Source: Hexactinellida sp. DTS-2022 (Eukaryota > Porifera > Hexactinellida). From it: 64,000 nucleotides of DNA. The position numbers and the translations under genes are program-made. The DNA lies in NCBI GenBank assembly GCA_028753945.1, contig JAPNXP010000009.1, positions 6,014,001 through 6,078,000 of the forward strand, in the 5' to 3' direction. Position 1 is the first letter of the stretch. The number at the start of each line of letters is the position of its first letter. A model generated the notes under the pieces. The model was given only the letters and a program-made list of their open reading frames with translations, was not told the DNA's origin and did not search any database. Below are positions 11,205 to 21,192 of the stretch, in pieces.

Positions 11205-12947
11205 ATGGGTAATTTAAAGGTAGTAACATCTAAATTTGTACTAATATAATACTAACTATAGAAATTGCGAAATGAGAGATGTCAGCGACCACCGAACACG
11301 GAAGAAAGCTATGAGATTCTACCCACGGGATTAGAAGAAACAAACACTAAAAGTAGAGATAAGAAATTCGCAACGCTTAATCCAAGAGAGAGAGATTATA
11401 AGCACAATCCAGTGGATAGAGGATTCTCAACCAGCGATCGTATTGTCCCAAATAACCCAATTCAAGGATGTAAAGAAGTTATCGCGGCCGAAAACAAGCA
11501 ACAGAAAATGAAAATCGTATCAAGAATATTCTCAACGAAGCAAAAAGTTCCCAAGGGAGAGGATAAGAAAAAAGTTAAGGAAAACAACGGTTACGAAATA
11601 AATTCTCCAACCGAAATGAATTCGAAAAGGTTAAATTTTGATTGTCAATTCCCCCAACCAAATGGTCCCGTAGGAAATAAAGGGTTCAGTGATGAACTCA
11701 AACAAGTAAAGTATGAAATCGAATTCTATGAGGAAATAGACAGTATAAGTCAGCCACCAAAAGAAATGATAAATCCTTCCAGGTCCCCCATGGGTAGACT
11801 ACCATGGTACGCTACAAATGGTCAGATGTTTGACTCTACCGGAGCACCGATAGAAGAACAGAAACCAGGAATAGAAGGGCCACAGGAAGACTATATGGAC
11901 ATGGAACCAGGTGGATATCAGAGGAGTCAAGAGCTAAAATTAAAGCTGTATGACGAGGTACCGGACGAGGCACCGCTGCCACCAATTAGAAAAACCATTA
12001 GCTATGCGACCGTGCATTCGCATGCACTTCCAATTCTGCGGAAACAATATCATAACAAGATGCCGAAAGCCCCAATGAGAGTAGATTCGAAACGGACAGT
12101 AAATAAAATAAGTAAGGCGGAAGAAAAGTTTACGAAAGCGAGCAGTTACGAATCGGTGGTTAACGTGAACCCATCAATAAGTCACCTGAAGAAAGTTGGG
12201 TCGGGATTCCTACCCGACTTAGTCACAAAGGCGATCAACAACCGTCCCACTGACCTGCCAGACAAGGAACTAAGTGAGGCCCTATCAAGGAGGAAGGGAA
12301 CAATGAAAATCCTGAATACCACAGAGGAAGAGCCGAAGCAAACTACTTCTCATAGTAATGACAACCAACAAGTATTTTATAAAGTATGCGATGTGCTAAC
12401 AAGCGATAGAAGCAGGAAAACAGTAGCTAGCCCAACAGAGGTGAGGAGCCCAGCTGAAGAAACAACTGTAAAAGTACCCAACAATTCGAAGCCGATAAAT
12501 CTTAAACCCACTCTTCTACTCAAGAAAGTTAACCCAGAAACACCTCCAAGAGGGACACTACATAAATCCAAATCAGAAAGCAGTACTCCAGCATCGAATA
12601 ATGAGCAAAACACAGAAGACCAATGCATGCCGCAAAAGATGCTCATCAACAGGATGGCAAGAGAGAAACGTGCACAGAGTGTGATAAAGAAGGAGCCCCC
12701 GCCCATCCCAACAAAACGAAGAAGTTTCTGCAAAGAAGCGTTGAATAACAATACAAGCATGGAAGATAAAAGTGTGTTGGAAGAGAAAAAGGTAATAAAC
12801 AACTTTGTACAGGATCTAGAGAACAAACTTGGTTTGAACCAGAAGAGCATGTTGGACAGCTTCTCCTCAAAATCTTATTTCCCCAAACAACTCAACGACT
12901 ATCAGGATCCACCGATGAATCTCAAGCATGTTGAAAGTACCAAGTAA
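11205..12947 (+). CDS. Probable myristoylated, tyrosine-motif adaptor protein (novel)
   Basis: The long frame at 11262-12947 has no early ATG. A short upstream exon (11205-11219) encodes MGNLK and ends at a GTAGTA donor; a 42-bp intron with a TACTAAC branch-point-like sequence then joins it in phase. The predicted 566-residue protein starts MGNLKK, a fit to an N-myristoylation signal with adjacent basic residues. It is highly charged and Ser/Pro-rich, with no folded domain recognised. Several tyrosines sit in SH2-ligand-like contexts: YEIL (residue 22), YMDM (216, the YxxM form bound by PI3-kinase regulatory subunits) and YDEVP (235). There are proline-rich segments such as PPPIPTKRR. A scaffold role beneath the plasma membrane is inference. 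The terminal AAGTAAGTAA could be read as stop TAA or as a GTAAGT donor into further exons. Confidence 0.6.
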
Positions 12948-13424
12948 GTAATAAGAAACAATGTAGGAAAAATTTATGGGGTGAAGTTCATTAGTGACGA
13001 ATTTGCAACATTGTATGATGCAAATAGTATTTCTTAGGGAAAACAGGGAATTATATCACAATGAAATCATACTTTATGAAATAGACATTAAATAGCAACA
13101 ACGATGATAAATTATTAATATTAAATTCTCCTAATTTAGTTCTCAAAATAAACTGTATTACAATCACCGTTTCTGAAGAAAAAAGACTGACACGAGGATA
13201 GAATCAACAACCACGCAAAACGTAATTAATAATATTGTAATTGCCAAGGACTTCACCATGTGGAAGAGTAATTGTATTCTTGATACATATTAAGGTTAAT
13301 TTCCCCCCATTATTGTATTATCACCTTTTTGTATTGAAAATTATTTTATTTGTGTTCTAACTTCTAATTGAATAATTACACTCGATCTAATAAAATTCTA
13401 TTTTGATTTTCGGGGTACAAATTA
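12948..13424. other. Convergent 3' intergenic region
   Basis: AT-rich spacer between the plus-strand adaptor-like gene and minus-strand HACL1, whose 3' ends face each other. No gene seen apart from a poly(A) signal candidate on the minus strand. Confidence 0.6.
13345..13350 (-). terminator. Candidate poly(A) signal AATAAA for HACL1
   Basis: AATAAA on the minus strand, about 75 bases downstream of the HACL1 stop codon at 13425. Confidence 0.5.
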
Positions 13425-15606
13425 CTAAATTTTCGATTTAGTAAGCCAGAAATGTTCTTGCGGTTTTCTCTGGGAGAGAGGACTAATCTCAATATTAACA
13501 ATTACAGGCAGTTTCTTAGCTGCGAAATCTGACAGGCATTGCTTAAGCACACGTTTCAAATCTTCGGGAGTTCGCACATTGTATCCCTCGCATCCGAAAG
13601 CCGGGGCAATTAGATCGTACCTGGTGCCTGGCTTCAGTGCTACTGGAGGTAACGTTAGAGTGGGAGGTCCGAATTCAATGCATTGTTTCCATGAATCCAT
13701 GTCAAGGCCGAAAGATATTCCTGAATTATTAAACACAAGACAGACAATCGGAAGCTCATACCTGGCGGCAGTTTCTATCTCCATGGCAGAGAAGCCGAAA
13801 GCGCTGTCTCCCTCAACACAAACTACCTGAAAGTTAAATAAAGTTATTATAAAAATATTAATATTAGAAGACAGTAATGGAAACTTACCGGCCCAATTGT
13901 CAAATGATCATACTTATTTCCACCAAATTTCTTGATTGTAGCAACTGCAATAGCAAACCCTATTCCCACCCCCATAGTGCCATAAGTCCCAGCATCCAGC
14001 CTGTGTCCCGGGTAGTGTGTAGACAGCATAGTGCGTCCTATGTCCATGGTGCTAGCGCCCTCACTGACAACCACACTCTCTCTAGGCAGGAATTCGGACA
14101 GAATATCGAAAGCGCAGTAGAAGTTCATTGGAACAGAGCGATCGCTTATTAGATCCTTATTAACAACGCGGTTTTCTTCACATTTCGCGAGTATAGATTT
14201 CCACCAAGTGGTGTTCCTCGAGTATTTGTAACTTTCCTGCCTGAACAGCTGAGTTAGCTGCGGTATCACAGCTCGCAGGTGTCCGCTTATAGCAACCGTA
14301 GCCGGCACATTGGAATGCAGCTCCTCCGCACAAATATCAATCTGAATCACATGCACCTGATAGGGTGAATGGAATGCAATTATATACGATACATAACTGG
14401 CATTTCAATGTAATTAAAGAATTATTTTATTAATTACATTGGATTTGAATCGGGGTGGTAACCCGAAGTGCAGCTGCCAGTTGAACCTGGCGCCGAGAAG
14501 AATTATGACGTCACAGGATGAGATGGCCAGAGAGCGAGCAGCGCCCACGCAACAGGGGTGTGTGTCCTCCAACACTCCCTTTCCCATTGGGGTAGGGAGG
14601 AAGGGCAACTGGGTTTGGTTAATGAACTCTCTCACTTCGGAGCTGGCTCTGGCCAATACACAGCCCTTTCCTATTAAGTATAATTGTAAATAAAGTCTGT
14701 ACTAATCAGTTTATTCACGCTAAACTAGGGATGATGTGCAGTATACTCTCTTTAAAATAACACGAACATCAGGGATCGTCAAAATGTGCTCGTATTATCC
14801 GGAGTCACTTACATGCATTTGTATAAGCTAGGGAATTAAACTTTATACTCTTACGGGGAGTCTTACCCAATATATCGCCTTATCCGTCTTCGTATTAAAA
14901 GAGTCTACTGTACATTCTGACTTACCAATGATCACCAGAGGATTACTGGACACAGAGATCTCCTTGTAGCAGTCCCTAATGCTGGAGAGCGGCGCTAGCG
15001 AGAGAGGAGGTGAGGGACAACGAGGGGGGAGAATTGGAATTTTTGGTAGTTTCGCATTAATGATATCCTCGGGTAGATCTAAGTATACAGCACCCGGCCG
15101 CCCGTAGGTAGCCAGCCTCACAGCTCTCTCGACGCAGGAAGGAATCGCGTGGACAGAAGCAGGGCGGAGTGAAAGCTTGCAATACGGAGATGCGAATTGT
15201 ACCTGGAAAGGAACACAATTTTATTGCTTTGTTATGATAAATATATTTCAATAGTAACCTGAGGGGACTCTTGGAACGCACCACGCCCCTCCTGGCTTGT
15301 ATTAGACGCGCCTCCTATCACAATAAGAGGCCAGCCATTAGCCTGCGCATTCGCCATCCCAGCGAGAGAGTGCACCAGCCCAGGCCCCGAGACACACAGA
15401 CATACGCCCGGTTTGTCCGTCAGATATCCGACAGCAGAAGCCGCGTAGGAGGCCGCCTGTTCATTTCGCATTGATATGAAATGTATGCCTTGTTGCTGGC
15501 AGGCCGAGGCCACTTCTATAACCGGAATGCCGACTATGCCGAACATGAACTCTACACCCTGCGCTTGGAGAGACAAGGCCAACACATCTGCACCGGTCAC
15601 ATTCAT
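13425..15606 (-). CDS. HACL1: 2-hydroxyacyl-CoA lyase 1 (peroxisomal alpha-oxidation)
   Basis: Five exons (15259-15606, 14926-15202, 14438-14670, 13889-14356, 13425-13826) join in phase to encode 575 residues, close to the 578 of human HACL1. This thiamine-diphosphate enzyme cleaves 2-hydroxyacyl-CoA to formyl-CoA and a shortened aldehyde in phytanic acid alpha-oxidation. Visible marks are the glutamate that activates ThDP ([12 protein letters not shown]), SGPGLVH, the central block [11 protein letters not shown], and the Mg/ThDP site [12 protein letters not shown] through NNSG. The protein ends TKSKI; the final SKI is a variant of the SKL peroxisomal targeting tripeptide. The exon 2 donor is the GTAAGT at 14925, as homology requires (VIIG joined to KGCVLA). 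Reading past it runs into a MITE. The start is the ATG at 15606. Confidence 0.96.
14737..14912. mobile_element. Degenerate TA-flanked pogo/mariner-like MITE in HACL1 intron 2
   Basis: The right end reads, on the minus strand, TACAGTAGACTCTTTTAATA. The left end is its eroded inverted copy. Internal sequence TCGTATTATCCGGAGT is shared with elements at 26556 and 51603. It occupies 176 of the 255 bp of this intron. Confidence 0.65.
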
Positions 15607-15944
15607 TGCTAGCAACTAATACGAACTTACTTATACTCCAACCATACAGCAATGTGTAATCACCGGATTAAACCGGCAACACGAAAAACAATAATCTTAT
15701 CTTTTGATGTAATCAGAAACAGACTGTAACTATACTAATCTAATAACAGGAATCTGCTTAAATAAAACAGTGTACACATTAGCTACGTATTATAATAGTA
15801 AGATTTGAGAAAGTTGTTACATTTGCAAGCTACATCAAACTGAGTGCAATTAGCCAGATAAGCGAATTAGCCAGATAGATCTCGGCCAGTGCTCAGCGGT
15901 CTCCTTAGAATAACTAGAATTAATTGAGAGAGAGATGGCGTTAG
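15607..15944. other. Short spacer between PSME3 and HACL1
   Basis: 338 bp of AT-rich sequence carrying the PSME3 3' flank and the HACL1 5' flank on the same strand. No gene or clear motif seen. Confidence 0.5.
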
Positions 15945-16709
15945 TTAGTACATAGAGCTAGTATTGGTGTTGCGTGGAGTTTTGATCTTCTCCATGTTCT
16001 TCAACATGATGTCATAGACCGTAGCGTAGAGGTTACGCAGCTCTGCGACGACGATCTTTAGTGAGTAGAACTTCTTCTCGTCCATCTCTGCCAGTGCTAC
16101 TCTGTAGTCCTGTAGGCCCGGGTACTTTATACACTTTGACGCTATCTTCCCTCTGCTGAGGTAGTAGCGGGAGAGGCTGTCCAGGAGACTAGAGGCTTCT
16201 GTCTCGGAGCGGGATATCTCGCTAAGCGCTTCCTCCTGGACACTGACCCCGAAGTTGTTACCGTCCTCAATGCGTGGGATCAGCAGCTCTATCCACAGCT
16301 TTAGCGTGTTCAGCTGCTGAATGAGAGTCAGGATGTGCGGCTTTACGGCAGCAGATATGCGCTGCAGCTCAAGGTTAGTCTGAATGCTGCCAGACATGCC
16401 GGTCTGGGAAACGGATGCCTCGGACTCATTCGAGTTATCTCCGTCCTCTACTTTCCGCTTCTTGGCTCGCATTCGCGCCTCCACGCAGTTCTCTCCCTTC
16501 CCGTCTTCCTGACTGCCAGTCGAGTAGAAGGTAGTGCCGAGCTTAACTCGGTTGAGAGCCGGGTCATTGAATAGGTCAGAGTTCAAAAGTTCAGACAGCT
16601 CAATCACTTTTGTTGGGAACTCATTGCGTAATATATCTTCCGCAGTTGTTATGAACTTAGTGCGGAATTCGATTACTCTCGGATCGTGTATTTTCAGATC
16701 TTCACTCAT
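15945..16709 (-). CDS. PSME3: Proteasome activator PA28-gamma (REGgamma)
   Basis: An intronless 254-residue protein. The strongest match is IPRIEDGNNFGVSVQEE, which in PA28 proteins is the activation loop that opens the gate of the 20S proteasome. It is followed by the C-terminal helical core (SRYYLSRGKIASKCIKYPGL, then DEKKFYSLKIVVAELRN). The final residues TSSMY resemble the tail that docks into the proteasome alpha ring. A nuclear localisation motif KKRKVED lies in the linker, which supports the nuclear gamma form over alpha or beta; single-copy PA28 in invertebrates is usually gamma-like. The frame extends upstream to a TTG, but the ATG at 16709 is the natural start. The gene sits 339 bp upstream of HACL1 and 385 bp downstream of the antizyme-like gene, all on the minus strand. 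Confidence 0.95.
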   Translation of the reverse strand: MSEDLKIHDPRVIEFRTKFITTAEDILRNEFPTKVIELSELLNSDLFNDPALNRVKLGTTFYSTGSQEDGKGENCVEARMRAKKRKVEDGDNSNESEASVSQTGMSGSIQTNLELQRISAAVKPHILTLIQQLNTLKLWIELLIPRIEDGNNFGVSVQEEALSEISRSETEASSLLDSLSRYYLSRGKIASKCIKYPGLQDYRVALAEMDEKKFYSLKIVVAELRNLYATVYDIMLKNMEKIKTPRNTNTSSMY

Positions 16710-17093
16710 TTGCAAAGAACAGTTCTATGTGAATACTTATCTAATGTAAATTGACAAATCACAACAATAAATAATCAAAAGTACTTAAAATTTTATACTC
16801 ATCAAGCTTATACTTTATCTAAGCCTTTTAATTGGCAATTATCCTATTTGCAGGACTGCTTTATCAACAAGAAACCTGTAAAGCCACAATAGAACTATCG
16901 TCATTAGGCAAACCCTGGTACTAAGTATACAATGTAGCATTCATTCTTAAACTATGTAGGGGCAAAGTTTCACGAGGAGTATAACGGTAAATAAACTAAA
17001 CAAATGTACATCAACAGCAACCCTCTAATAGAAATGAAGAGTGAATAAGCAGCGTTTAAAAGCAGAAAGCTGTAACGATAGAATAGGATTAGT
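16710..17093. other. Short spacer between the antizyme-like gene and PSME3
   Basis: 384 bp of AT-rich sequence. No gene or sharp regulatory motif seen. Confidence 0.5.
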
Positions 17094-17712
17094 TCACTCT
17101 AGCTTATAAACCAGACAGGAGTACTCATCAGGAGACAGAGAGTCGCAAGGCCATCCTCTCGAGTCAGGTGCCACCAGTTCGAAACCCAACAACCTGAGTG
17201 TTCGCATGGAATGCATAACCTCCTCGTGTCCGTAGGGCGAGCAGAGCGGGCTGCTGCGAGAGAGCAGTGCGAACAGCTGAGTGGCCTCCAGACGCAACTC
17301 AATGAAGTCGCAGAGAGCGACCAGGCTCTCTTTCCGCAGAGAGAGGAGGTCCTGGTGCGAGGAGAAGAATAGGAAGACTCGCTTCTCTGTCAAGAGGAGG
17401 ACGGTGCCCTCGGAGCCCGGCGTCTCGGAGGAGGAGAGCAGCCGCAGCTGGGAGGGGGCCAGGGCCGCGGGCCGGACAGGGGGGAAGCAGACATGCTTTG
17501 CGTCCGGAGCAACGAACCGGATAATTTCGCAGAAAGGTAGACTCTTGGAGAGGTGTGAGAATGTCTGGGACAGCAGGGACCTGGGAGGCGGGGAGGGGAA
17601 GGCGGATTTGCAGAGCGGGATGAGAGGAATTTCTTCGGTACAGACCGAAGGTACCTGCACCGGGACTGGTAGGGAGCTATTTTGCAGTTCCTGTGGTATG
17701 CGGGGCCATGAA
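17094..17712 (-). CDS. OAZ: Ornithine decarboxylase antizyme-like protein (+1 frameshift ORF2)
   Basis: The long frame ends KESLVALCDFIE, then MRTLRLLGFELVAP, then PDEYSCLVYKLE. This is the order of the antizyme core (compare KDSFAALLEFAEEQL, LLRTFSFLGFEIV and PDACFMAYTFE in human OAZ1). Antizymes bind ornithine decarboxylase monomers, direct them to the proteasome and limit polyamine uptake. ORF2 has no usable ATG upstream of the conserved core, as expected when expression needs a +1 ribosomal frameshift. A good acceptor (CTACTCTCAG) precedes ATGGCC at 17709, which opens a ten-codon frame one base behind ORF2 and ends AAA TAG C. Shifting +1 there would enter ORF2. Oddities are the TAG instead of the usual TGA, the very short ORF1, and a hydrophobic stretch (TVLLLTEKRVFLFFSS) before the core. 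The 5' exon was not found. Confidence 0.65.
17677..17682 (-). promoter_or_regulatory. Candidate +1 frameshift site AAA-TAG
   Basis: On the minus strand, GCA AAA TAG C closes a short ATG-initiated frame and sits where a +1 slip would place ribosomes in the antizyme ORF2 (next codon AGC). Metazoan antizyme sites are mostly a sense codon followed by TGA. A TAG stop with an AAA P-site codon is atypical, so this is a hypothesis. Confidence 0.35.
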
Positions 17713-17939
17713 CTGAGAGTAGACTTGGTGGTAATTGTGAATGGGTGAGAGTAGAGGCCAGATTGATACAGAATATACAGTACAATGGATATAACGCTGT
17801 CACTATATAAGCTATCGTAAAGATACAAGAGAAATACAGAATTCCAATACAGAATAATGTAAGAAAATTGTAATAATTATAGACATCAGAAATAAAAAGA
17901 CAATAAAATCCATATAAAAATTAAAAAATTCAAACAACC

Positions 17940-18742
17940 TTATAGCAGAGAACAAGGACAGAGCTTCTTTTTAGAAGGCGTAATTGGAATTCGAGATGAA
18001 TTCATTTCGCGGATTAGGCGTATAAAAGGGTCTAATATATTCTCATTTAATTTCGCAGAAGTTTCAAAGAAGTTACACTCCCATTCTCTCGCCTGTGCGT
18101 GTCCCTCTGTCGTCTCTACCTCCCTCTTAGCCACCAAGTCCAACTTGTTACCAACCAACACCATAGGAATGCGTTCTTGAGCCTGACTCGAAATTGATTT
18201 CTTTGTCTCCATTAAATCTTCATATAGCTTACTCTATAAAAACAGTTGATAATTAATAGCAAATAACTGTTACAGTAGAACCTCCATAATACGACCCTCT
18301 ATAATCCGGAAATAGCAGAACCGACACTTTCTTCATCCCAATGAGTTTCGAACTATGCATTAGAACCTGCATTGGTAATCCTACACTTTTTCCTATCCCA
18401 ACGGTGTCGCATTATACAGGTTCTACTGTACAAGTAATGTACCTTAAGAGTTAGGAACGTGTCCCTATCGATGAGAGAGAACACGAGCATGTAGCCAGCA
18501 CCACTACGGTTGTAGTAAGTGGTGAGAATATCCCGGAACGAATCCTGTCCCGCTGTGTCCGTAATCTCAACCTCCAGCATCACGCCATCCACCTCTGTCT
18601 CGCTCCTATAAATACCCTCGATCGTAGGGTCGTACGAGTCTACGAACTCGTATCCCATGTATCTGTGCGTGAGGGAGCTCTTGCCCACTCCCCCCTCTCC
18701 GATTATTATAATCTCGTATAGGCGGTCGTGTGCACTCGCCAT
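17940..18742 (-). CDS. Ras-family small GTPase A
   Basis: Two exons (18443-18742, 17940-18233) encode 197 residues. All Ras signatures are present: GEGGVGKSS (P-loop), YDPTIEG (switch I effector region with its Thr), DTAGQD (switch II, with Asp in place of the catalytic-region Glu of Ras), NKLD (guanine specificity) and ETSAK. The tail CPCSLL ends in a CaaL box, predicting geranylgeranylation, and an extra upstream Cys could be palmitoylated. It belongs to the Ras/Rap/Rheb branch, but the exact orthologue is not clear. The 209-bp intron is mostly a 160-bp MITE. The stop lies only about 230 bp before the antizyme-like exon on the same strand. A second Ras-family gene lies 1.5 kb upstream. Confidence 0.93.
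18271..18430. mobile_element. TA-flanked pogo/mariner-like MITE in Ras-A intron
   Basis: A 160-bp element with inverted ends TACAGTAGAACCTCCATAAT (left) and its counterpart ending GGTTCTACTGTA (right), both bounded by TA. It lies wholly inside the intron, leaving about 49 bp of host intron sequence. Confidence 0.8.
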
Positions 18743-20250
18743 CTACCGACTAATACAAATATCATAAAGCTTAAATACCAAATACGTTTCCAGAGATAAC
18801 TTATACATATCTTAATCACGCAAATATAATAAACATAACAGAAATACTTATTACAGGCGTAGGCTTACTTTTATGCTGTATTGAAAGATAAAATTATTTT
18901 CTATTAAATTAACACATGCAAATTCTCTCTAAATTAAAGCCCTACCAATCTGTAACCACCTACAAAAGGCCTACCAATCCCATCCCGAGATTCCATTCCT
19001 AACAATTGTGTGTTGAATAAAGCCTCGGGGCAGTGAAGCGCTCATTACCAATTGTGAGTACCTGCACGTTTGGAAGTACAAATCAAACTTGGAGTTACTA
19101 ATTAGCCCTCATATATTCATATATTTGCCATGGTCTAACGCAGTGGTTCCCAACCTGGGGTCCACGGATGGCTGTAGGGGGTTGCAAAATGTATTACGGT
19201 CAATGGGAGGGGGTCCACAGAATGACATAGGGGTCCACGGTTGAAAAAGGTTGGAAATCGCTGGTCTAACGCAATAGGTTAGATTCTCCTTGATACACTA
19301 CCCTCATCTCCTGCATAAGTTTCCTAAGACACAACTCTCTATGACACTATGGACACTTCGTCGAACTACCATGCTAGTAAACAGCAAGCGGGAATTAATC
19401 CCTGCAAACAAACTTTTGAAATACAACACAAGTTTCCAACAATCTACGGTGCGAAGTATCGCCTTATATTCATGGTATTAGAGTATAACCACTTTCTGAC
19501 TAAATCAAATTTTGCTTTAATTAATTAGAGTGTCTAATTGGTAGAAATATGTAACCTTTCCAAAAAGAATTTGCATTTACGTACAAGCTGCACTTGTCGT
19601 ACAAACTGTCTGGATTTATGATGATGCGGTTACTCATAAATGTAGGTATTCCAAGAATTTAGCTAAGTTGCATAATTGCTTATCAATCAAGATACGAATT
19701 GCGTTGATTCGACGGACTATCGACCCGTTAATTAATTAATTAAAGACGTCCTAAAAATAATTCACCCAACTTTCAACTCAATAATAGAATAATAGTGGCC
19801 CAAACTTTACTGTATAACTAACGCGTGCTTGATTATACTGCAGAGCATTAATTTGGCAAGTACGTATCTAGATACGTAATACGGTAACTAAATATCGGCG
19901 CGAAAAAATTACTATTAACATGTTTTGTCTGAAATATTGCGTGTATTAAATGTCTGTATTTTGACGTTCAATCATATATTATAATATTTGCTAACAGCCA
20001 TATAATCTACCATTTGTGATGATACGCAGGTCTAATTTGAGCGTTAAACTCTGAAACAAATATTGTGTCTAAAATTATGAAAGTAACCTGATAACCAACC
20101 AATAACAAATCACGAATATATAGAAACAGCAAAATATATAGAGTGTCATTATCTAGGTTAAGCTTAGGTCTCTAGCTGTAGTTATATGATATAATATTTA
20201 CACTTGACAGTATTAAATATACAACTAATCTGGGGATCCAAGGGAATTGA
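18743..20250. other. Intergenic between the two Ras-family genes
   Basis: AT-rich spacer. Apart from the MITE at 19141 no gene is supported; the open frame at 19290-19481 shows no family features. Confidence 0.55.
19141..19263. mobile_element. hAT MITE (CAGTGGTTCCCAACC type) with 8-bp duplication
   Basis: A 123-bp element beginning CAGTGGTTCCCAACCTGGGG and ending with the inverted form (GGTTGGAAATCGCTG). Both flanks carry the identical 8-bp GTCTAACG (19133-19140, 19264-19271). This terminus is widespread among hAT (Charlie-like) nonautonomous elements in animals. Confidence 0.9.
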
Positions 20251-20920
20251 TTAAAGTAGGGTACATCCTGTCTTTTTCTTTTCAGCTCCTTTCTTACTTC
20301 TTTTAGATTTAGAAAGACTCTTATTACAAACGGGACTAGAGCACTTCATTTGCCGCACCAAAGCTGTGAACGCTTCCTCAATATTAACTCCCGTCTTTGC
20401 GGAGCATTCGAAGAAAGGGCACTCATTTCCGAATCCCCTGGCGAGCTGCATTGCTTCTGCGGTTGAAACACAGCGTTTCTCCGCGCGGTCCGATTTATTC
20501 CCAACCAACACAACAGGGACAAATTCCCCCACGCCTAGGTCAGGGCTTTTGGTATCGCAAAGACGAGAATACAATTCCTAAGGATATAACAAGCTAAACT
20601 AAATAGACAAACAAATAACCAAACACAAATCATACCGTAAGGGATAGAAATGAGTCTCTCAGATTAATAGCATATACCAGCATGTACCCAGCCCCTTCAG
20701 TGCTCATGTACATTTCTCTCAGATGATGGTAGCCCTCTTGTCCCGCGGTATCTATCACTTCCAACCGTACCACCTCCCTATCGATTATTTTCTCCATCGT
20801 GAATGCGTCTTCCACCGTAGGATGGTACTCGTCCTCGAACCTGTCTTCGTAGAAGCGGAGAGTTATCGAGCTCTTGCCTACACCTCCGTCTCCAAGGATT
20901 ATTATATTATACGATGACAT
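20251..20920 (-). CDS. Ras-family small GTPase B
   Basis: Two exons (20636-20920, 20251-20577) separated by a 58-bp intron encode 203 residues. Motifs in order: GDGGVGKSS (P-loop), HPTVEDAF (switch I), DTAGQE (switch II), NKSD and CSAKT. The tail is a polybasic stretch (KRSKKGAEKKK) ending in CTLL, a CaaL box predicting geranylgeranylation and plasma-membrane targeting by charge. The upstream in-frame GTG is passed over for the ATG at 20920. Like Ras-A it is Ras/Rap/Ral-like without a confident one-to-one assignment. The shared strand and shared intron position just after the YMLVF/YMLVY segment suggest that A and B arose by tandem duplication and then diverged. Confidence 0.93.
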
Positions 20921-21192
20921 CACAATACAGTGTGTAGCCTAAATGGTAGGGTTATACTATTGATCAAACGAACAACTAGTGTGTTTAATGAATAAACTAA
21001 TTAATTATTCCCTATGGATTGATAACGCTTCCAAAGGATCGAATATTGTAGTCAAAATGCTCAAAAAGGCGTGTATAATTTTCGGGAAATTTTGCGTTAC
21101 GTTAATAAATGGATAATGAGATCTATAAAAATAATAGCTAGTTTCTATTTGCAAGCATTTATAAATGTTGTTGATGGAAATAATAATAATAA

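Noticed and set aside
14867-14925. Extension of HACL1 exon 2 past VIIG to another donor-like GTAAGA
   Set aside because: The extra residues are encoded by the inverted end of a MITE, and homology requires VIIG to be followed directly by KGCVLA from exon 3.
18353-18442. Longer version of Ras-A exon 1
   Set aside because: The extra codons come from intronic MITE sequence; splicing at GTACAT restores the G4 and G5 motifs of the GTPase.
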